DNA of 64,000 nt from a virus. The notes under the pieces were generated by a model that had not been told where the DNA came from, did no database searches, and saw only the letters and a program-made list of their open reading frames with translations. The stretch is from the IMG/VR virus record IMGVR_UViG_3300008448_000036, positions 1 through 64,000 of that record; one strand, written 5' to 3'. Shown piece after piece: positions 7,577 through 15,882 of this stretch. Made by a program: the position numbers and the translations under genes. Numbering within the stretch: position 1 is the first letter of the stretch; every line of letters begins with the position of its first letter.

Positions 7577-7987
7577 TTACCACTTCCTACATGACCAATA
7601 TCTAGCTTTTGTTCTTGGACCTGGATTAGCGCAGTTATGACGAGCACGAAATGATTTACGACGTTTTGGATTACTTTTTTTAATACGCATATTCTTATCG
7701 CCAAAGTTTACTTTTTTAACGTTTCCGGTTGAAGGGTCGCGTACAAATACTTTAAACTTTTTTACATCTCCCCTCATTGGTTTTCCTAGAGGAACAGTAC
7801 GTCCTTGATACTTTGCTTCTTCAAGTTTATCTGGGCATCCGCATGTTAATTCTTCATATAGACATGCTTCGCAAACAAGAGTGCCGTCTTCTAAGGTAGA
7901 ATCATTATTGCCTAGTTGTTCAACAATTAATGCTTCATGGATGCTTTCTTTTACGACTTTTCTTAAGTCTGATTGTGAAATTTTCAT
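7577..7987 (-). CDS. Tagged Cys/Lys/Arg-rich protein (136 aa)
   Basis: The start MKISQSDLRKVVKESIHEAL is a copy of the MKIT tag and is followed by LIVEQ, a potential (L/I)-x-E cut. Then comes a Cys cluster (CEACLYEELTCGCP), probably metal binding, and a very basic C-terminal domain (KKSNPKRRKSFRARHNC, RTKARYWSCRKW). I know this basic domain from other T4-like aquatic phages as an uncharacterised conserved module; DNA or RNA binding is likely from its charge. Its ATG overlaps the stop of the gene at 7984-8583. Confidence 0.7.
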   Translation of the reverse strand: MKISQSDLRKVVKESIHEALIVEQLGNNDSTLEDGTLVCEACLYEELTCGCPDKLEEAKYQGRTVPLGKPMRGDVKKFKVFVRDPSTGNVKKVNFGDKNMRIKKSNPKRRKSFRARHNCANPGPRTKARYWSCRKW

Positions 7988-8583
7988 TCTTGTTCCTCTT
8001 TTTTAGTTTTCCAAGATACTCTTTTTGAGCTTTTTTTCTGACTAGCCCCTTTTCTGTTACAAGCACTTGGAGTAGGACGACAGGCCGGATATTTACTTCT
8101 TTTTTCACCGTCACTTCTGCCACAGGTTTTACAAGTTTTTCGACCAGTCTTAGGATTAGTCCTACAGGTATTACAATCTACCCATCCTTTACTTTTACCC
8201 TTGCCGCCCTTACGAGCAAACCATCCATGAAGACCTTGAGATTTTTCTTTATCAAAAGTGCCTTCATCCAGTTCTAACTCTAGAGTTTCATCTACCTCTT
8301 CATTTGCTTTTTTTTTACGTCCTACTTTACCTTTACGGCAACGAACAATAAATCCTGAAGCATATGCTGAAGGGAATACATCATATTTTTGTTTGGCTAA
8401 ATGATAACATCTATCTTTTTTTTCATAAATAACACTTTCATCTAAGTTAGAGTCTTCTTCCATTCCAACGTATTCTAAACGATTATCACCAGCAGAGTCT
8501 ATCTCTCCCGCTCCTCGTCGTAAATCATCATTTTGTTTATTTAACTCTAAAACTCTTTTACGTGAAATTTTTACTTTTATCAT
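7984..8583 (-). CDS. DUF5872-like Cys/Lys-rich protein (199 aa)
   Basis: I start this at the ATG at 8583 (MIKVKISRKRVLE), a weak relative of the MKIT tag, rather than at 8601. The chain has a segment CYHLAKQKYDVFPSAYASG and a C-terminal domain GLHGWFARKGGKGKSKGW followed by paired CxxC motifs (CNTC, CKTC), ending in a Lys/Ser tail. This C-terminal part matches my memory of the DUF5872 family of phage proteins, thought to bind nucleic acid. It pairs with the related basic protein encoded directly downstream. Confidence 0.7.
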   Translation of the reverse strand: MIKVKISRKRVLELNKQNDDLRRGAGEIDSAGDNRLEYVGMEEDSNLDESVIYEKKDRCYHLAKQKYDVFPSAYASGFIVRCRKGKVGRKKKANEEVDETLELELDEGTFDKEKSQGLHGWFARKGGKGKSKGWVDCNTCRTNPKTGRKTCKTCGRSDGEKRSKYPACRPTPSACNRKGASQKKSSKRVSWKTKKEEQE

Positions 8584-8588
8584 ACGAA

Positions 8589-8596
8589 TAAATAGT
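8589..8596 (-). promoter_or_regulatory. ACTATTTA box
   Basis: One of the recurrent intergenic ACTATTTA boxes on the minus strand, lying between the terminator at 8611-8634 and the start codon at 8583. Being only about six bases from that ATG, it would demand a leaderless or downstream start, so this copy is less convincing than the others. Confidence 0.3.
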
Positions 8597-8601
8597 AACA
8601 T

Positions 8602-8634
8602 TAAAACAAAACGGGAGGCATTTCTGCCTCCCGT
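8602..8634 (-). terminator. Rho-independent terminator after hsp20
   Basis: A 10-bp stem ACGGGAGGCA / TGCCTCCCGT with a four-base loop (8611-8634) is followed on the minus strand by TTTTGTTTT. It separates the Hsp20 gene from the DUF5872-like gene. Confidence 0.8.
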
Positions 8635-8653
8635 CGATTAAAAAATATATCTT

Positions 8654-9037
8654 TTAATTTACAACTACATCAACATTTATTTTTTTTGTCACTGGCTCTT
8701 TATGATTCAAAATTACAGTCAGTAATCCATTTACAAGTTTAGCAGAAACAGATTCGCTATCAATATTATCAGGAACTAACCAGTTTTCTTCAAACTGTCT
8801 TGCATAAGCTGAATCAGTAGAAGGTTTTACCACAATTTTTAGCATTTTATCTACAACTTTAACAGATACATCGTCTTTTGACGCACCAATTGCTGGTATT
8901 TCAAGTCTATATCCATTATCATTTTTATGTTGTACATATTCCGGCGTTCTGTGTTGAGGTTTTCGATAATATGTGTGAGGTGTTGTAAATGCTTTTGTTA
9001 CATCATCAAAAAGTACGTCTAAATTACCAATTGCCAT
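8654..9037 (-). CDS. hsp20: Small heat shock protein, Hsp20/alpha-crystallin family
   Basis: The 127-aa chain has a short Phe-containing N-terminal arm and an alpha-crystallin domain (about residues 40-120) with YRLEIPAIGASKDDVSVKV and the hallmark A-x(3)-NGLL element as AKLVNGLLTVIL. It should act as an ATP-independent holdase that keeps unfolded proteins soluble during infection. Hsp20 homologues are a regular feature of marine T4-like phages. It has its own sigma70-type promoter (9078-9107) and its own terminator, so it is transcribed alone, and its promoter shares an operator-like palindrome with that of the GroES operon. Confidence 0.9.
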   Translation of the reverse strand: MAIGNLDVLFDDVTKAFTTPHTYYRKPQHRTPEYVQHKNDNGYRLEIPAIGASKDDVSVKVVDKMLKIVVKPSTDSAYARQFEENWLVPDNIDSESVSAKLVNGLLTVILNHKEPVTKKINVDVVVN

Positions 9038-9077
9038 ATATATTTCTCCTTTGTTGTTGCGGAATCCCGCTCAACAA

Positions 9078-9107
9078 ATAATCTAAAACACAATTTTTGT
9101 GTGTCAA
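9078..9107 (-). promoter_or_regulatory. hsp20 promoter with operator-like palindrome
   Basis: TTGACA (9102-9107) is a perfect -35 box. At 17-18 bp lies a weaker -10 region reading AGATTAT. The spacer is occupied by the perfect palindrome ACACAA-n3-TTGTGT (9088-9102), well placed for a repressor to block RNA polymerase. A very similar palindrome lies in the spacer of the promoter at 30269-30297. Confidence 0.6.
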
Positions 9108-9109
9108 GA

Positions 9110-9490
9110 TCAATTTAATTCATACTTAAATCCATATTCTTGAAGCAGTAATTGTTTTTGTTCCTCTATGGATAAAGAAAATTTCTGTAGAAGGGTCAAC
9201 TCAAATTTTGTAACTAGAACATCTTTTATGTTATTTTCATTACAGAATTTTATTTCTTCTTCTGGTGGGTCGTTTATCTTTTTATCTAATAGTTCCCTCA
9301 AAGAGGATAATATAACAACAGTTTCCATAAAATCAGGAATTGGTGTATTTTCCCAATTATCTATATTATGTTCTAGTATCAACTCTTTTAATTTATCGGC
9401 AACCATATAATAATATCTATCAGTGTCAGTCATCAGTTCTATATACTTATCAAATAGAATAGTATAATATTGTGGTTGCTCTTTTGCCAT
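9110..9490 (-). CDS. Hypothetical helical protein (126 aa)
   Basis: No family is recognised. The product is helical and acidic, rich in Leu, Glu and Lys, with no signal or membrane segment. I use the ATG at 9490 (MAKEQPQYY), which overlaps the upstream TAA stop as TAATG and follows AGGAAA, instead of the more distant ATG at 9511. It is the second gene of a pair with 9490-10008. Confidence 0.65.
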   Translation of the reverse strand: MAKEQPQYYTILFDKYIELMTDTDRYYYMVADKLKELILEHNIDNWENTPIPDFMETVVILSSLRELLDKKINDPPEEEIKFCNENNIKDVLVTKFELTLLQKFSLSIEEQKQLLLQEYGFKYELN

Positions 9491-10008
9491 TATCTGTTTC
9501 CTATACCCCAAAAATTTTCGTTTGATTTAGAATCTGTAACGAGTTCAATAGCAATTATTTCTTTATTAAACTTGTTTATGGTTCTAAAACCATATAACTG
9601 CAAATTACCATATGGTTTTTTGGGATCTTTTTTCTGACCTTTCTTTTTAGTTTCGGTCTGATTTAAATAGTTTACACATCTTACAACGATTTGTTCATCT
9701 GTAAGACCATTATTTCTATGTTTTTCTAGGTCTGTATCCAAATAGGCCAAAACAACAAAAGAGTTCTTACCAAATCTATTTAATGTATATGTAGATTGTG
9801 CATATCTACCAGCTTTTTTAATTTCGTTATTGATATGTGAATATTCATTAATGGGTACAAGAGAACATTCTAACATTTCTTCAGTAGAGAGATCAAATGT
9901 AGGAGCTACATATGGTTTAGATTCAACTACAAAAACCTCTGGTGTTTTATTTTTATCTTTTGGAGGTCGCCCTAGTCTTTTACCGTTTTTACTAAGTTTA
10001 ACAGTCAT
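9490..10008 (-). CDS. Hypothetical protein with AT-hook-like N-terminus (172 aa)
   Basis: Residues 9-20 read GKRLGRPPKDKN, a textbook AT-hook (basic residues around GRP) for minor-groove binding to AT-rich DNA. The middle has YTLNRFGKNSFVVLAYLDTD and a helix DEQIVVRCVNYLN, and the tail includes a Lys-rich linker. I do not recognise the main domain. The likely role is a DNA-binding accessory protein. It is translationally coupled to the next gene by an overlapping TAATG. Confidence 0.6.
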   Translation of the reverse strand: MTVKLSKNGKRLGRPPKDKNKTPEVFVVESKPYVAPTFDLSTEEMLECSLVPINEYSHINNEIKKAGRYAQSTYTLNRFGKNSFVVLAYLDTDLEKHRNNGLTDEQIVVRCVNYLNQTETKKKGQKKDPKKPYGNLQLYGFRTINKFNKEIIAIELVTDSKSNENFWGIGNR

Positions 10009-10011
10009 GTA

Positions 10012-10341
10012 TTATCCCTCTCCATTTTCTTTATTTTCATCTTTATTTACGTTAGGAAGCACTAATCTTTCAGGCTCTAGCTCGCTAGCTTTATGTTTAG
10101 CATAAGCAGTTAAAATACTAAAACAATCAGAGCAAACCATATCTATATATGCTATTTCATCCCTAAAATTATTTAGGGTTTCTGCTGCTTTTATAATGTT
10201 TTGAGTCTGGATAAGGCTCAAAACATCTTCAAGTATTTTACAGGCTGATTTTTGCATCATATTTACTGATTGTAATTTTGCAGTAACTTCTTTTGGAAGA
10301 TCATCTACTTTTACAGTTATTTGTATTTTTGCATTTTTCAT
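10012..10341 (-). CDS. Hypothetical protein (109 aa)
   Basis: I start it at the ATG at 10341 (MKNAKIQITVKVDDLP), preceded by GGAGAAA. A further ATG at 10389 would lie inside the hairpin at 10360-10384. The first 20 residues form a beta strand, the rest is helical with a CSDC pair and an acidic tail. No family is recognised. A good sigma70 promoter and a hairpin leader lie directly in front. Confidence 0.65.
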   Translation of the reverse strand: MKNAKIQITVKVDDLPKEVTAKLQSVNMMQKSACKILEDVLSLIQTQNIIKAAETLNNFRDEIAYIDMVCSDCFSILTAYAKHKASELEPERLVLPNVNKDENKENGEG

Positions 10342-10353
10342 ATTTTCTCCATA

Positions 10354-10384
10354 AAAAATCGGACAGTTGTTTTTCAACTGTCCG
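10354..10384 (-). terminator. Hairpin terminator or 5' leader hairpin
   Basis: A perfect 10-bp stem CGGACAGTTG / CAACTGTCCG with a five-base loop (10360-10384) is followed by ATTTTTT on the minus strand. It can end transcripts of the gene at 10421-10741, but it also lies right at the predicted transcription start of the promoter at 10388-10416, so transcripts from there would begin with this hairpin. Confidence 0.7.
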
Positions 10385-10387
10385 ATC

Positions 10388-10416
10388 ATTATAACTCATT
10401 TATTTTACTCAGTCAA
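10388..10416 (-). promoter_or_regulatory. Near-consensus sigma70 promoter
   Basis: TTGACT (10411-10416), a 17-bp spacer and perfect TATAAT (10388-10393) on the minus strand. It overlaps no gene and drives 10012-10341 and probably 9490-10008. The hairpin at 10360-10384 starts within about four bases of the -10 box. Confidence 0.75.
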
Positions 10417-10420
10417 GCCA

Positions 10421-10741
10421 TTATTTAGATATTAAATCTGTAAAAATTTTAACCATAACTGAAATAATTCCGCCTCCTAGTAACCACATAAATTTAGCAT
10501 GAGTTTCTTGTGAATTTTTGATAAGAGCTAATTCTTTATGTAATTCTGGCGGGGTTGTCTGCTCTAATACAAGAACTTTTTTCTCTAATTCTTCTACCGT
10601 TTTATCCATTTTGCATAATGAGGTTTCGAGTCTGGAGACTCCGCTATTTAATTGATCTAATTTTGATATTAGTCTTTCCGTTCCTAATTTTATTTCTATA
10701 ACCATCATCTCTAAGTCTTTTTTATTATCTTGTTCAGACAT
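10421..10741 (-). CDS. Coiled-coil protein with C-terminal membrane anchor (106 aa)
   Basis: Residues 15-75 form a heptad-rich coiled coil (LDQLNSGVSRLETSL, VEELEKKVLVLEQ). The C-terminus carries one hydrophobic segment, MWLLGGGIISVMVKIF, ending in a short charged tail. This layout resembles XhlA-type small membrane proteins encoded near phage lysis genes, but no lysis genes are adjacent, so the role remains open. An ACTATTTA box lies 24 bp upstream of the ATG, just after the GroEL stop codon. Confidence 0.6.
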   Translation of the reverse strand: MSEQDNKKDLEMMVIEIKLGTERLISKLDQLNSGVSRLETSLCKMDKTVEELEKKVLVLEQTTPPELHKELALIKNSQETHAKFMWLLGGGIISVMVKIFTDLISK

Positions 10742-10764
10742 CTTATTTCCTCGTTAGATGATAG

Positions 10765-10772
10765 TAAATAGT
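10765..10772 (-). promoter_or_regulatory. ACTATTTA box (candidate phage-specific promoter)
   Basis: The minus strand reads GTATAAAACTATTTACTATC, resembling the extended T4 late consensus (TATAAATACTATT) with one base missing. It lies 24 bp before the ATG at 10741, the same spacing as the copy at 38922-38929. Confidence 0.45.
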
Positions 10773-10773
10773 T

Positions 10774-12351
10774 TTATACTTCAATAATAGCATGAGAAGT
10801 TGTTAATAAAGTTGAGGCAGCAGATACAGCATTTTGTAATGCACATCTTGTAACTTTTGTTGGATCTACAATACCTTCTTCAATTAAATCAACATAAGAC
10901 CTACTAACAAAATCATAACCAACCAAAGGGAGATCGGAAATATATAATACCTGATGAACTATAACGTCTGGGCTTTCATCGCAGTTCTTAGAAAGTGTTT
11001 TTATTGGCTCGTAACAGGCTTTTTTAATTATTTCTACACCAAATTTTTGATCTTCATTATCCAGTTCTACTTCTTTTTCTAGTTCAAATGAACATCTCAA
11101 TAGTGCCAATCCACCTCCAGGTAAAATACCCTCTTGTTGTGCGCTGCGTACAGCTTCTAAAGCATCTTCTATGCGATGCTTTCTTTCAGTCATATCTACT
11201 TCCGTAGAACCACCAACTCTTATAATTGCAATACCCGCAACTAAACGCGTAATTCTATCTTGAATAGATTCACACTCTTTTACATCACTACTTTGTTCAA
11301 TTTCTGCTTTAAGAGAGTCTATCTTTTTTTGTACTTCCTCATAGTTTCCGCCGCCGCCGACTACCGTTGTCCAGTTTTTCAAAGATTCAATAGTCTTACA
11401 GCTTCCCATATGACTTCTTTTTACTTCTTTTAATGACATACCACTTTCTCTAGAAATAAATGTCGCACCTGTTGCCAACGCTAAATCTTTTAGCAGGTTT
11501 CTTCTTTCTTCACCGTATTTAGGCGCTTTGATGGCAGCGACTTTCATGCTGCCTCTTTTAAGGTTTAGAACCATAGCAGCTAAAGATTGTCCCTCTACAT
11601 TTTCTGCAAAAATAATAAAAGGTTTATTCTCTCTTGCAGCAATTTCCAGTGCTGGCATTATATCGTCAAGGTTGTCAATTGAGTAATCAGTTACTAATAG
11701 TATAGCATTTTCATATCTCATTGCCCCTCGACGTGGATCAGTTACAAACTCTGCTGATACAAAGCCGGATGGAATTTGAAACCCCTCAACAACATCTAAA
11801 GTTGTATCTACAGATTTGCCTTCCTCAATTGAAATAGCGCCATCTTTTCCTACTTTATCAACAGCCATAGCAATAAGTTTACCAATCTGTTTATCACCAT
11901 TGGCAGATATTGTTGCGATATGTTCTATGTCTTCTATACTAGATACTTCTTTTGACATGCGATGCAATCTAGATACAATCGCAGTTACTGCTTTATCCAT
12001 CCCACGTTTAAGTTCTACTGGGCTTGCTCCGGCTGTAATGTATTTTTGAGCGTTTTGCATAACTGCTCTAGCTAGGACAGTAGCAGTTGTAGTTCCATCT
12101 CCAGCTTCTATAGCAGTAACCTCAGAAGCTTGTTTTAGCACTTGCGCTCCAACATTCTCAAAAGGATTTTCATATTCAATATTTTTAGCTACGGTAACTC
12201 CATCTTTTGTAATTATAGGGTTTCTACCCTTAAGATGTATTACTACGTTTCTTCCTTTAGGGCCGAGAGTTGAACTGACAGCATCTGCCAGTTTGTTGAC
12301 TCCATCTAATATTGCTTTATTTAAAGAAGTTCCATTATCATATACTTTCAA
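10774..12351 (-). CDS. groEL: GroEL-type chaperonin (525 aa)
   Basis: This is a full-length group I chaperonin. The N-terminal ATP-binding region has TLGPKGRNVVIHLKG and ITKDGVTVAK, followed by EAGDGTTTATVLA with the catalytic Asp, and the C-terminal equatorial part has EGILPGGGLALLR. It lacks the Gly-Gly-Met tail of bacterial GroEL and is about 20 residues shorter. A phage-coded chaperonin probably folds capsid or other phage proteins in the host cytoplasm. A GroES-like gene is encoded at 29657-29959, so the pair is split across the genome rather than forming one operon. It lies 19 bp after the 2H phosphoesterase gene and is probably co-transcribed with it. Confidence 0.95.
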   Translation of the reverse strand: MKVYDNGTSLNKAILDGVNKLADAVSSTLGPKGRNVVIHLKGRNPIITKDGVTVAKNIEYENPFENVGAQVLKQASEVTAIEAGDGTTTATVLARAVMQNAQKYITAGASPVELKRGMDKAVTAIVSRLHRMSKEVSSIEDIEHIATISANGDKQIGKLIAMAVDKVGKDGAISIEEGKSVDTTLDVVEGFQIPSGFVSAEFVTDPRRGAMRYENAILLVTDYSIDNLDDIMPALEIAARENKPFIIFAENVEGQSLAAMVLNLKRGSMKVAAIKAPKYGEERRNLLKDLALATGATFISRESGMSLKEVKRSHMGSCKTIESLKNWTTVVGGGGNYEEVQKKIDSLKAEIEQSSDVKECESIQDRITRLVAGIAIIRVGGSTEVDMTERKHRIEDALEAVRSAQQEGILPGGGLALLRCSFELEKEVELDNEDQKFGVEIIKKACYEPIKTLSKNCDESPDVIVHQVLYISDLPLVGYDFVSRSYVDLIEEGIVDPTKVTRCALQNAVSAASTLLTTSHAIIEV

Positions 12352-12370
12352 AGTATTACCCTTTACCTTT

Positions 12371-12841
12371 CTATTTTGAAAAAACTTCTTCTACTGTAGC
12401 ATCTACAGTAAAAGGTTCAATTGATTTCCAATCTTTAATTTTTGCCGCTAAAAACGGCTTTACTGTTTCATCTCTTAACATGGCTGTTATATGAGGCACT
12501 CCACTTTGTACGTACATATCCGTATCAACTTTCCAAGCGGCTATTCCAAGCTTTTCATCTACTCCAAAGGCAACTATCTTTAGTTTAGTTGGTACATTTA
12601 ACTCTATAGGAGTTTTAGATTTATTTGCTGGGGAAGGTACTATAGTCATGTGATGATTTAATTGTTCATTCCCATGAGAACCTACAGAGGAGTCTTTCCA
12701 TCCTTCTACCCTAAGTCCTAATTCATCTAGCTTAGAATTTAAATTTTCTACATCTTGTACAACAGCACCTGTATATAACGCTACTTTAGCATCTTCTTTT
12801 AAGAAATTTCTCCAACCTTCCATTAATTTATCTAAACTCAT
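12371..12841 (-). CDS. 2H phosphoesterase-like protein with WRxF tag (156 aa)
   Basis: The N-terminus SLDKLMEGWRNFLKEDAK carries the second tag class, with FLKE as a possible prohead-protease site. The body contains two H-x-T motifs, NHHMTIVP and GVPHITAML, the signature of the 2H phosphoesterase superfamily (ligT, cyclic phosphodiesterases), which act on 2'-5' or 2',3'-cyclic phosphates of RNA and nucleotides. The size (about 140 aa without the tag) fits the family. I infer an RNA end-healing or anti-defence (cyclic-nucleotide cleaving) role. It precedes groEL in the same operon. Confidence 0.65.
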   Translation of the reverse strand: MSLDKLMEGWRNFLKEDAKVALYTGAVVQDVENLNSKLDELGLRVEGWKDSSVGSHGNEQLNHHMTIVPSPANKSKTPIELNVPTKLKIVAFGVDEKLGIAAWKVDTDMYVQSGVPHITAMLRDETVKPFLAAKIKDWKSIEPFTVDATVEEVFSK

Positions 12842-12846
12842 TCACT

Positions 12847-14094
12847 TTACCTCGTCTTTATCTTTAGATCATCTCTTTTATCACTTAACATGTTAGAATG
12901 AAACTTAACAGAATGTATTGTTAATGGTTCTAATCCAGGAATATCTATAATAATATTAGCTCCTTCACTTCTAATAATATCATTTTTATTCATCATTTTT
13001 AATTTATTAATATTAGGCTTCGCTTCCTCTTGAGAGATCAATTTAACACCTTCTGATGTCGATGTTAACTTCAAAAATTTATCATATTCTTTACGCTCGT
13101 CAGCAACTCCTAGATGGGCTTCGTTAACCATGTCAACTAGATCTTTTAAACGTAGGCGTTTTAAATTATGTATTAACACTTCTCTTATCTTGGCGTAGAC
13201 TTCCTCCATCGCCTCCTTGTATAAGTCTGGATGATCCTCCTTCGCTTTTGTCATCCAAGCTGGACATTCAACGCCTTCTCCTTTTGGCACATATTTACGC
13301 TTACCAACTTTTTTAGCGAAGATTTGTCTTCCTACAACCCACCACGGTTCCCCAGATGGATTACGAACTAGATTGTCATCTTTTTCATCACCATATCCAA
13401 GATTTTTATTATATGTAAATCTTACACCACGACCTTCCTCTGTTACTAACTTAATAGACAAGCCTATTTTTTTTCCGTCTTCCGAATAAAGAACTAGATC
13501 CGCTTTTGAATTTTGACTTCCTACGGATTCTACCTTTTTTATTTTTCCAACTGATTTTATTATCTTTTTTTTACCTACTAGAGCAACTTTAAAAACTTCT
13601 AAGAATTCATTTTTTAATTTACTTATAACATCATCTTTTGATGAATTAGGAGATAAATCAATGCGATTTTTTAACTGGTCGTCTATTTGACCAGATAATA
13701 AAAAACGGATGATCTGCTCAAGAGCAAGACCATCCCTTATACCTAATTCTGTTTTATAGACAATATACGCCTTTCCACTACCATCTTTATATTCAACAGT
13801 AGTAACATCGGCAGAAGAATAAAACTTTGGGATATGGTCGTCAGACAAACTCAAATCAGAGTTTTTGATGGCAGTCTTGATTTTTTTCACCCCTTTGGTA
13901 AGACTGTCCTTATCTTCAAACCTAACGACCACTCCCAAATCCGTTTTATTTGATGCTGTAACGGAGACTATTCCGGCATCTTTTACGGAACCTATCTTTT
14001 GATAAAGATAGTTTATAAGCTTCTCTTGATTATATAATTCTTCATCAAGAGAAGCCCTTATTTCACTTAATAGATATCTACTGATCTTATTCAT
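12847..14094 (-). CDS. Hypothetical protein with nuclease-like core (415 aa)
   Basis: The N-terminus (ISRYLLSEIRASLDEEL) is a charged helix with an LLSE site. Around residues 190-220 lies ADLVLYSEDGKK followed by GLSIKL, a strand-turn-strand that resembles the PD-(D/E)xK nuclease core (D...(D/E)xK), except that a Ser stands where the acidic residue is expected. The same unusual SxK core occurs in the next gene (14099-15880), so the two are probably related in that domain. Function is unknown; a structural or packaged role is as likely as catalysis. Confidence 0.55.
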   Translation of the reverse strand: MNKISRYLLSEIRASLDEELYNQEKLINYLYQKIGSVKDAGIVSVTASNKTDLGVVVRFEDKDSLTKGVKKIKTAIKNSDLSLSDDHIPKFYSSADVTTVEYKDGSGKAYIVYKTELGIRDGLALEQIIRFLLSGQIDDQLKNRIDLSPNSSKDDVISKLKNEFLEVFKVALVGKKKIIKSVGKIKKVESVGSQNSKADLVLYSEDGKKIGLSIKLVTEEGRGVRFTYNKNLGYGDEKDDNLVRNPSGEPWWVVGRQIFAKKVGKRKYVPKGEGVECPAWMTKAKEDHPDLYKEAMEEVYAKIREVLIHNLKRLRLKDLVDMVNEAHLGVADERKEYDKFLKLTSTSEGVKLISQEEAKPNINKLKMMNKNDIIRSEGANIIIDIPGLEPLTIHSVKFHSNMLSDKRDDLKIKTR

Positions 14095-14098
14095 TATT

Positions 14099-15880
14099 TT
14101 ATTTTTTTACTTGCTGTTGAACAAGCGCAGTTTTAACATCAATATTTTTTGCAGCTTGTTGGGCTGCTGTTGCGTTAGCATCTTCAACCATACCATTTGC
14201 AAAATATGCATTAATATTAGTAGTTAGCACATTTAAACTTTCAAAAATTTCATATACTTCTGTATTAATAGCATCTTTTAGCTTATTCAATAAGCCTTCT
14301 ATTGACGTTCTACCGACAGTAAGGGTAGCAACTTTTTGCTCTTGTCCTGCTGCAGCAATAAGATCAAACACTTCTAGTTTAGTAAAACCAAACTGCATGA
14401 TATCTAAATATCCATAAGTATTCTTTAAAGCTTTCTTTTTTAATTCTTGATTTGCGTCTACAGAATTTAAATATGCTACAGATTCTTCTGTTGAAGCAAA
14501 AAGAATACCAGGCATTAGCTCTTCACTAGCTGGTGCTTTTGATTTTGTTGTCTTTTTTTCAGTTAGAAGATTGGATGCTGTAAATAAATTTCTCTTTCTA
14601 GCTTCTTCTAAAGCTTGAGGAGTAGCTTCGCCTTTTACTATAGCAAAATCTTTTGCTTTTTCATACAAGTCAATAAAGAAATTTGCATAAGAAGGCCATG
14701 CTCTTTTTTCACCAGTTATATCACTTTTAAACACTTTTCTAGCGGACGATGCCATGTCTGGATTATCTAATAGACCTTGTTCGGCAAAACCAGTAAATAA
14801 ATTATTTACAAATGTCTTTCCTGGGCTACTCTTTCCAAGGACACCTAGCTTATCTTCTTTGCCGCCTTCAAAAAATTTAGGTTCTGACATCTCGCTTTGT
14901 TTTAGGATTTTATACCACTGTTCAAAATTTTCATCTTTTGCATACTCTGATTTTCGAACTTGTGCATCGAACCAATCTTCTATTTCTTCTTGAGATTTAT
15001 AAGTCTTCTTAAGGTGTGAATAGTCAGTTCCATTTTTTATAAATGACACTGGTAGTCTTATACACAATCTGGAGCTTTTACCTCCTAGAGACATAACATT
15101 TTCTATGTTTTTTAAATCTATATCAAATTGGTGTACATCTATAGTACCTGTCATTTTTAATGCTTCACCGCTTAGACTCTTCACAGCTACAACATATCTA
15201 ATAAAAGGCTTAGATGGATTTTTTGGACTAATCATATCATTAACTAAATCCGAAAAACTTCCGCCTACGTGTACTTTTTTATCCGAATATAGTTTTAAGC
15301 TTATTCCTATTCCATCGCTTGTTTTTAAGTCTGCAATCGTACCACTGTTTGTAGGAACCTGCTCACCGCCCAATAAAACACCTAAAAATGATTCAAAAGC
15401 GAAACCGGCTGCAGCAGCATTAAAGTTTGTTATAATAGTGGTTAATGTTTTAATAAACACTAGATAAGACATAATTTGTTGAATTCTAGTAGTTCTGGAA
15501 GATTTATCTAGGATTCCTTTTTCCATCAGGGCATCTAGATCAGCATTATAAAACTCACTTATATTTTTAAACTTTTCTGCAAGATCTGCGCCTTTGATAT
15601 TGTTTAAGTACTGTTCTAGCTGTTTTCTCTGCTCAGAAGAAACTTTAATGGTTGAACCAGCCTCTGATTCAACAAGCGATGACCAACCAAGTTCAGAAAC
15701 TGAGATTTCCGGGATCGAACTAAATTTAATTCCAAAATTTTTTGGAATAGGCGCAACTGCTTCTTCGTTTAATAGTTTATTAAACTCTTCTCTAACTAAA
15801 TATTCAAGAAGTCCTGTAGTAATGACATTTTCCTTTTTAGCAAAAAAGGATTCAACAATTTGATTCATATCTTTTTTCAT
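14099..15880 (-). CDS. Hypothetical tagged protein with nuclease-like core (593 aa)
   Basis: It opens with a charged helical N-terminus ending in LLNEEAVAP (about residues 36-44), a plausible (L/I)-x-E cut. A central segment has FAFESFLGVLLGGE and then IADLKTSDGIGISLKLYSD, again a PD-(D/E)xK-like D...SxK arrangement as in the neighbouring 415-aa protein. The C-terminal third is helical with Ala/Gln-rich ends. I do not recognise the family. Gene context (next to ClpP, with similarly tagged proteins) suggests an internal or ejected virion protein. Confidence 0.55.
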   Translation of the reverse strand: MKKDMNQIVESFFAKKENVITTGLLEYLVREEFNKLLNEEAVAPIPKNFGIKFSSIPEISVSELGWSSLVESEAGSTIKVSSEQRKQLEQYLNNIKGADLAEKFKNISEFYNADLDALMEKGILDKSSRTTRIQQIMSYLVFIKTLTTIITNFNAAAAGFAFESFLGVLLGGEQVPTNSGTIADLKTSDGIGISLKLYSDKKVHVGGSFSDLVNDMISPKNPSKPFIRYVVAVKSLSGEALKMTGTIDVHQFDIDLKNIENVMSLGGKSSRLCIRLPVSFIKNGTDYSHLKKTYKSQEEIEDWFDAQVRKSEYAKDENFEQWYKILKQSEMSEPKFFEGGKEDKLGVLGKSSPGKTFVNNLFTGFAEQGLLDNPDMASSARKVFKSDITGEKRAWPSYANFFIDLYEKAKDFAIVKGEATPQALEEARKRNLFTASNLLTEKKTTKSKAPASEELMPGILFASTEESVAYLNSVDANQELKKKALKNTYGYLDIMQFGFTKLEVFDLIAAAGQEQKVATLTVGRTSIEGLLNKLKDAINTEVYEIFESLNVLTTNINAYFANGMVEDANATAAQQAAKNIDVKTALVQQQVKK

Positions 15881-15882
15881 TT

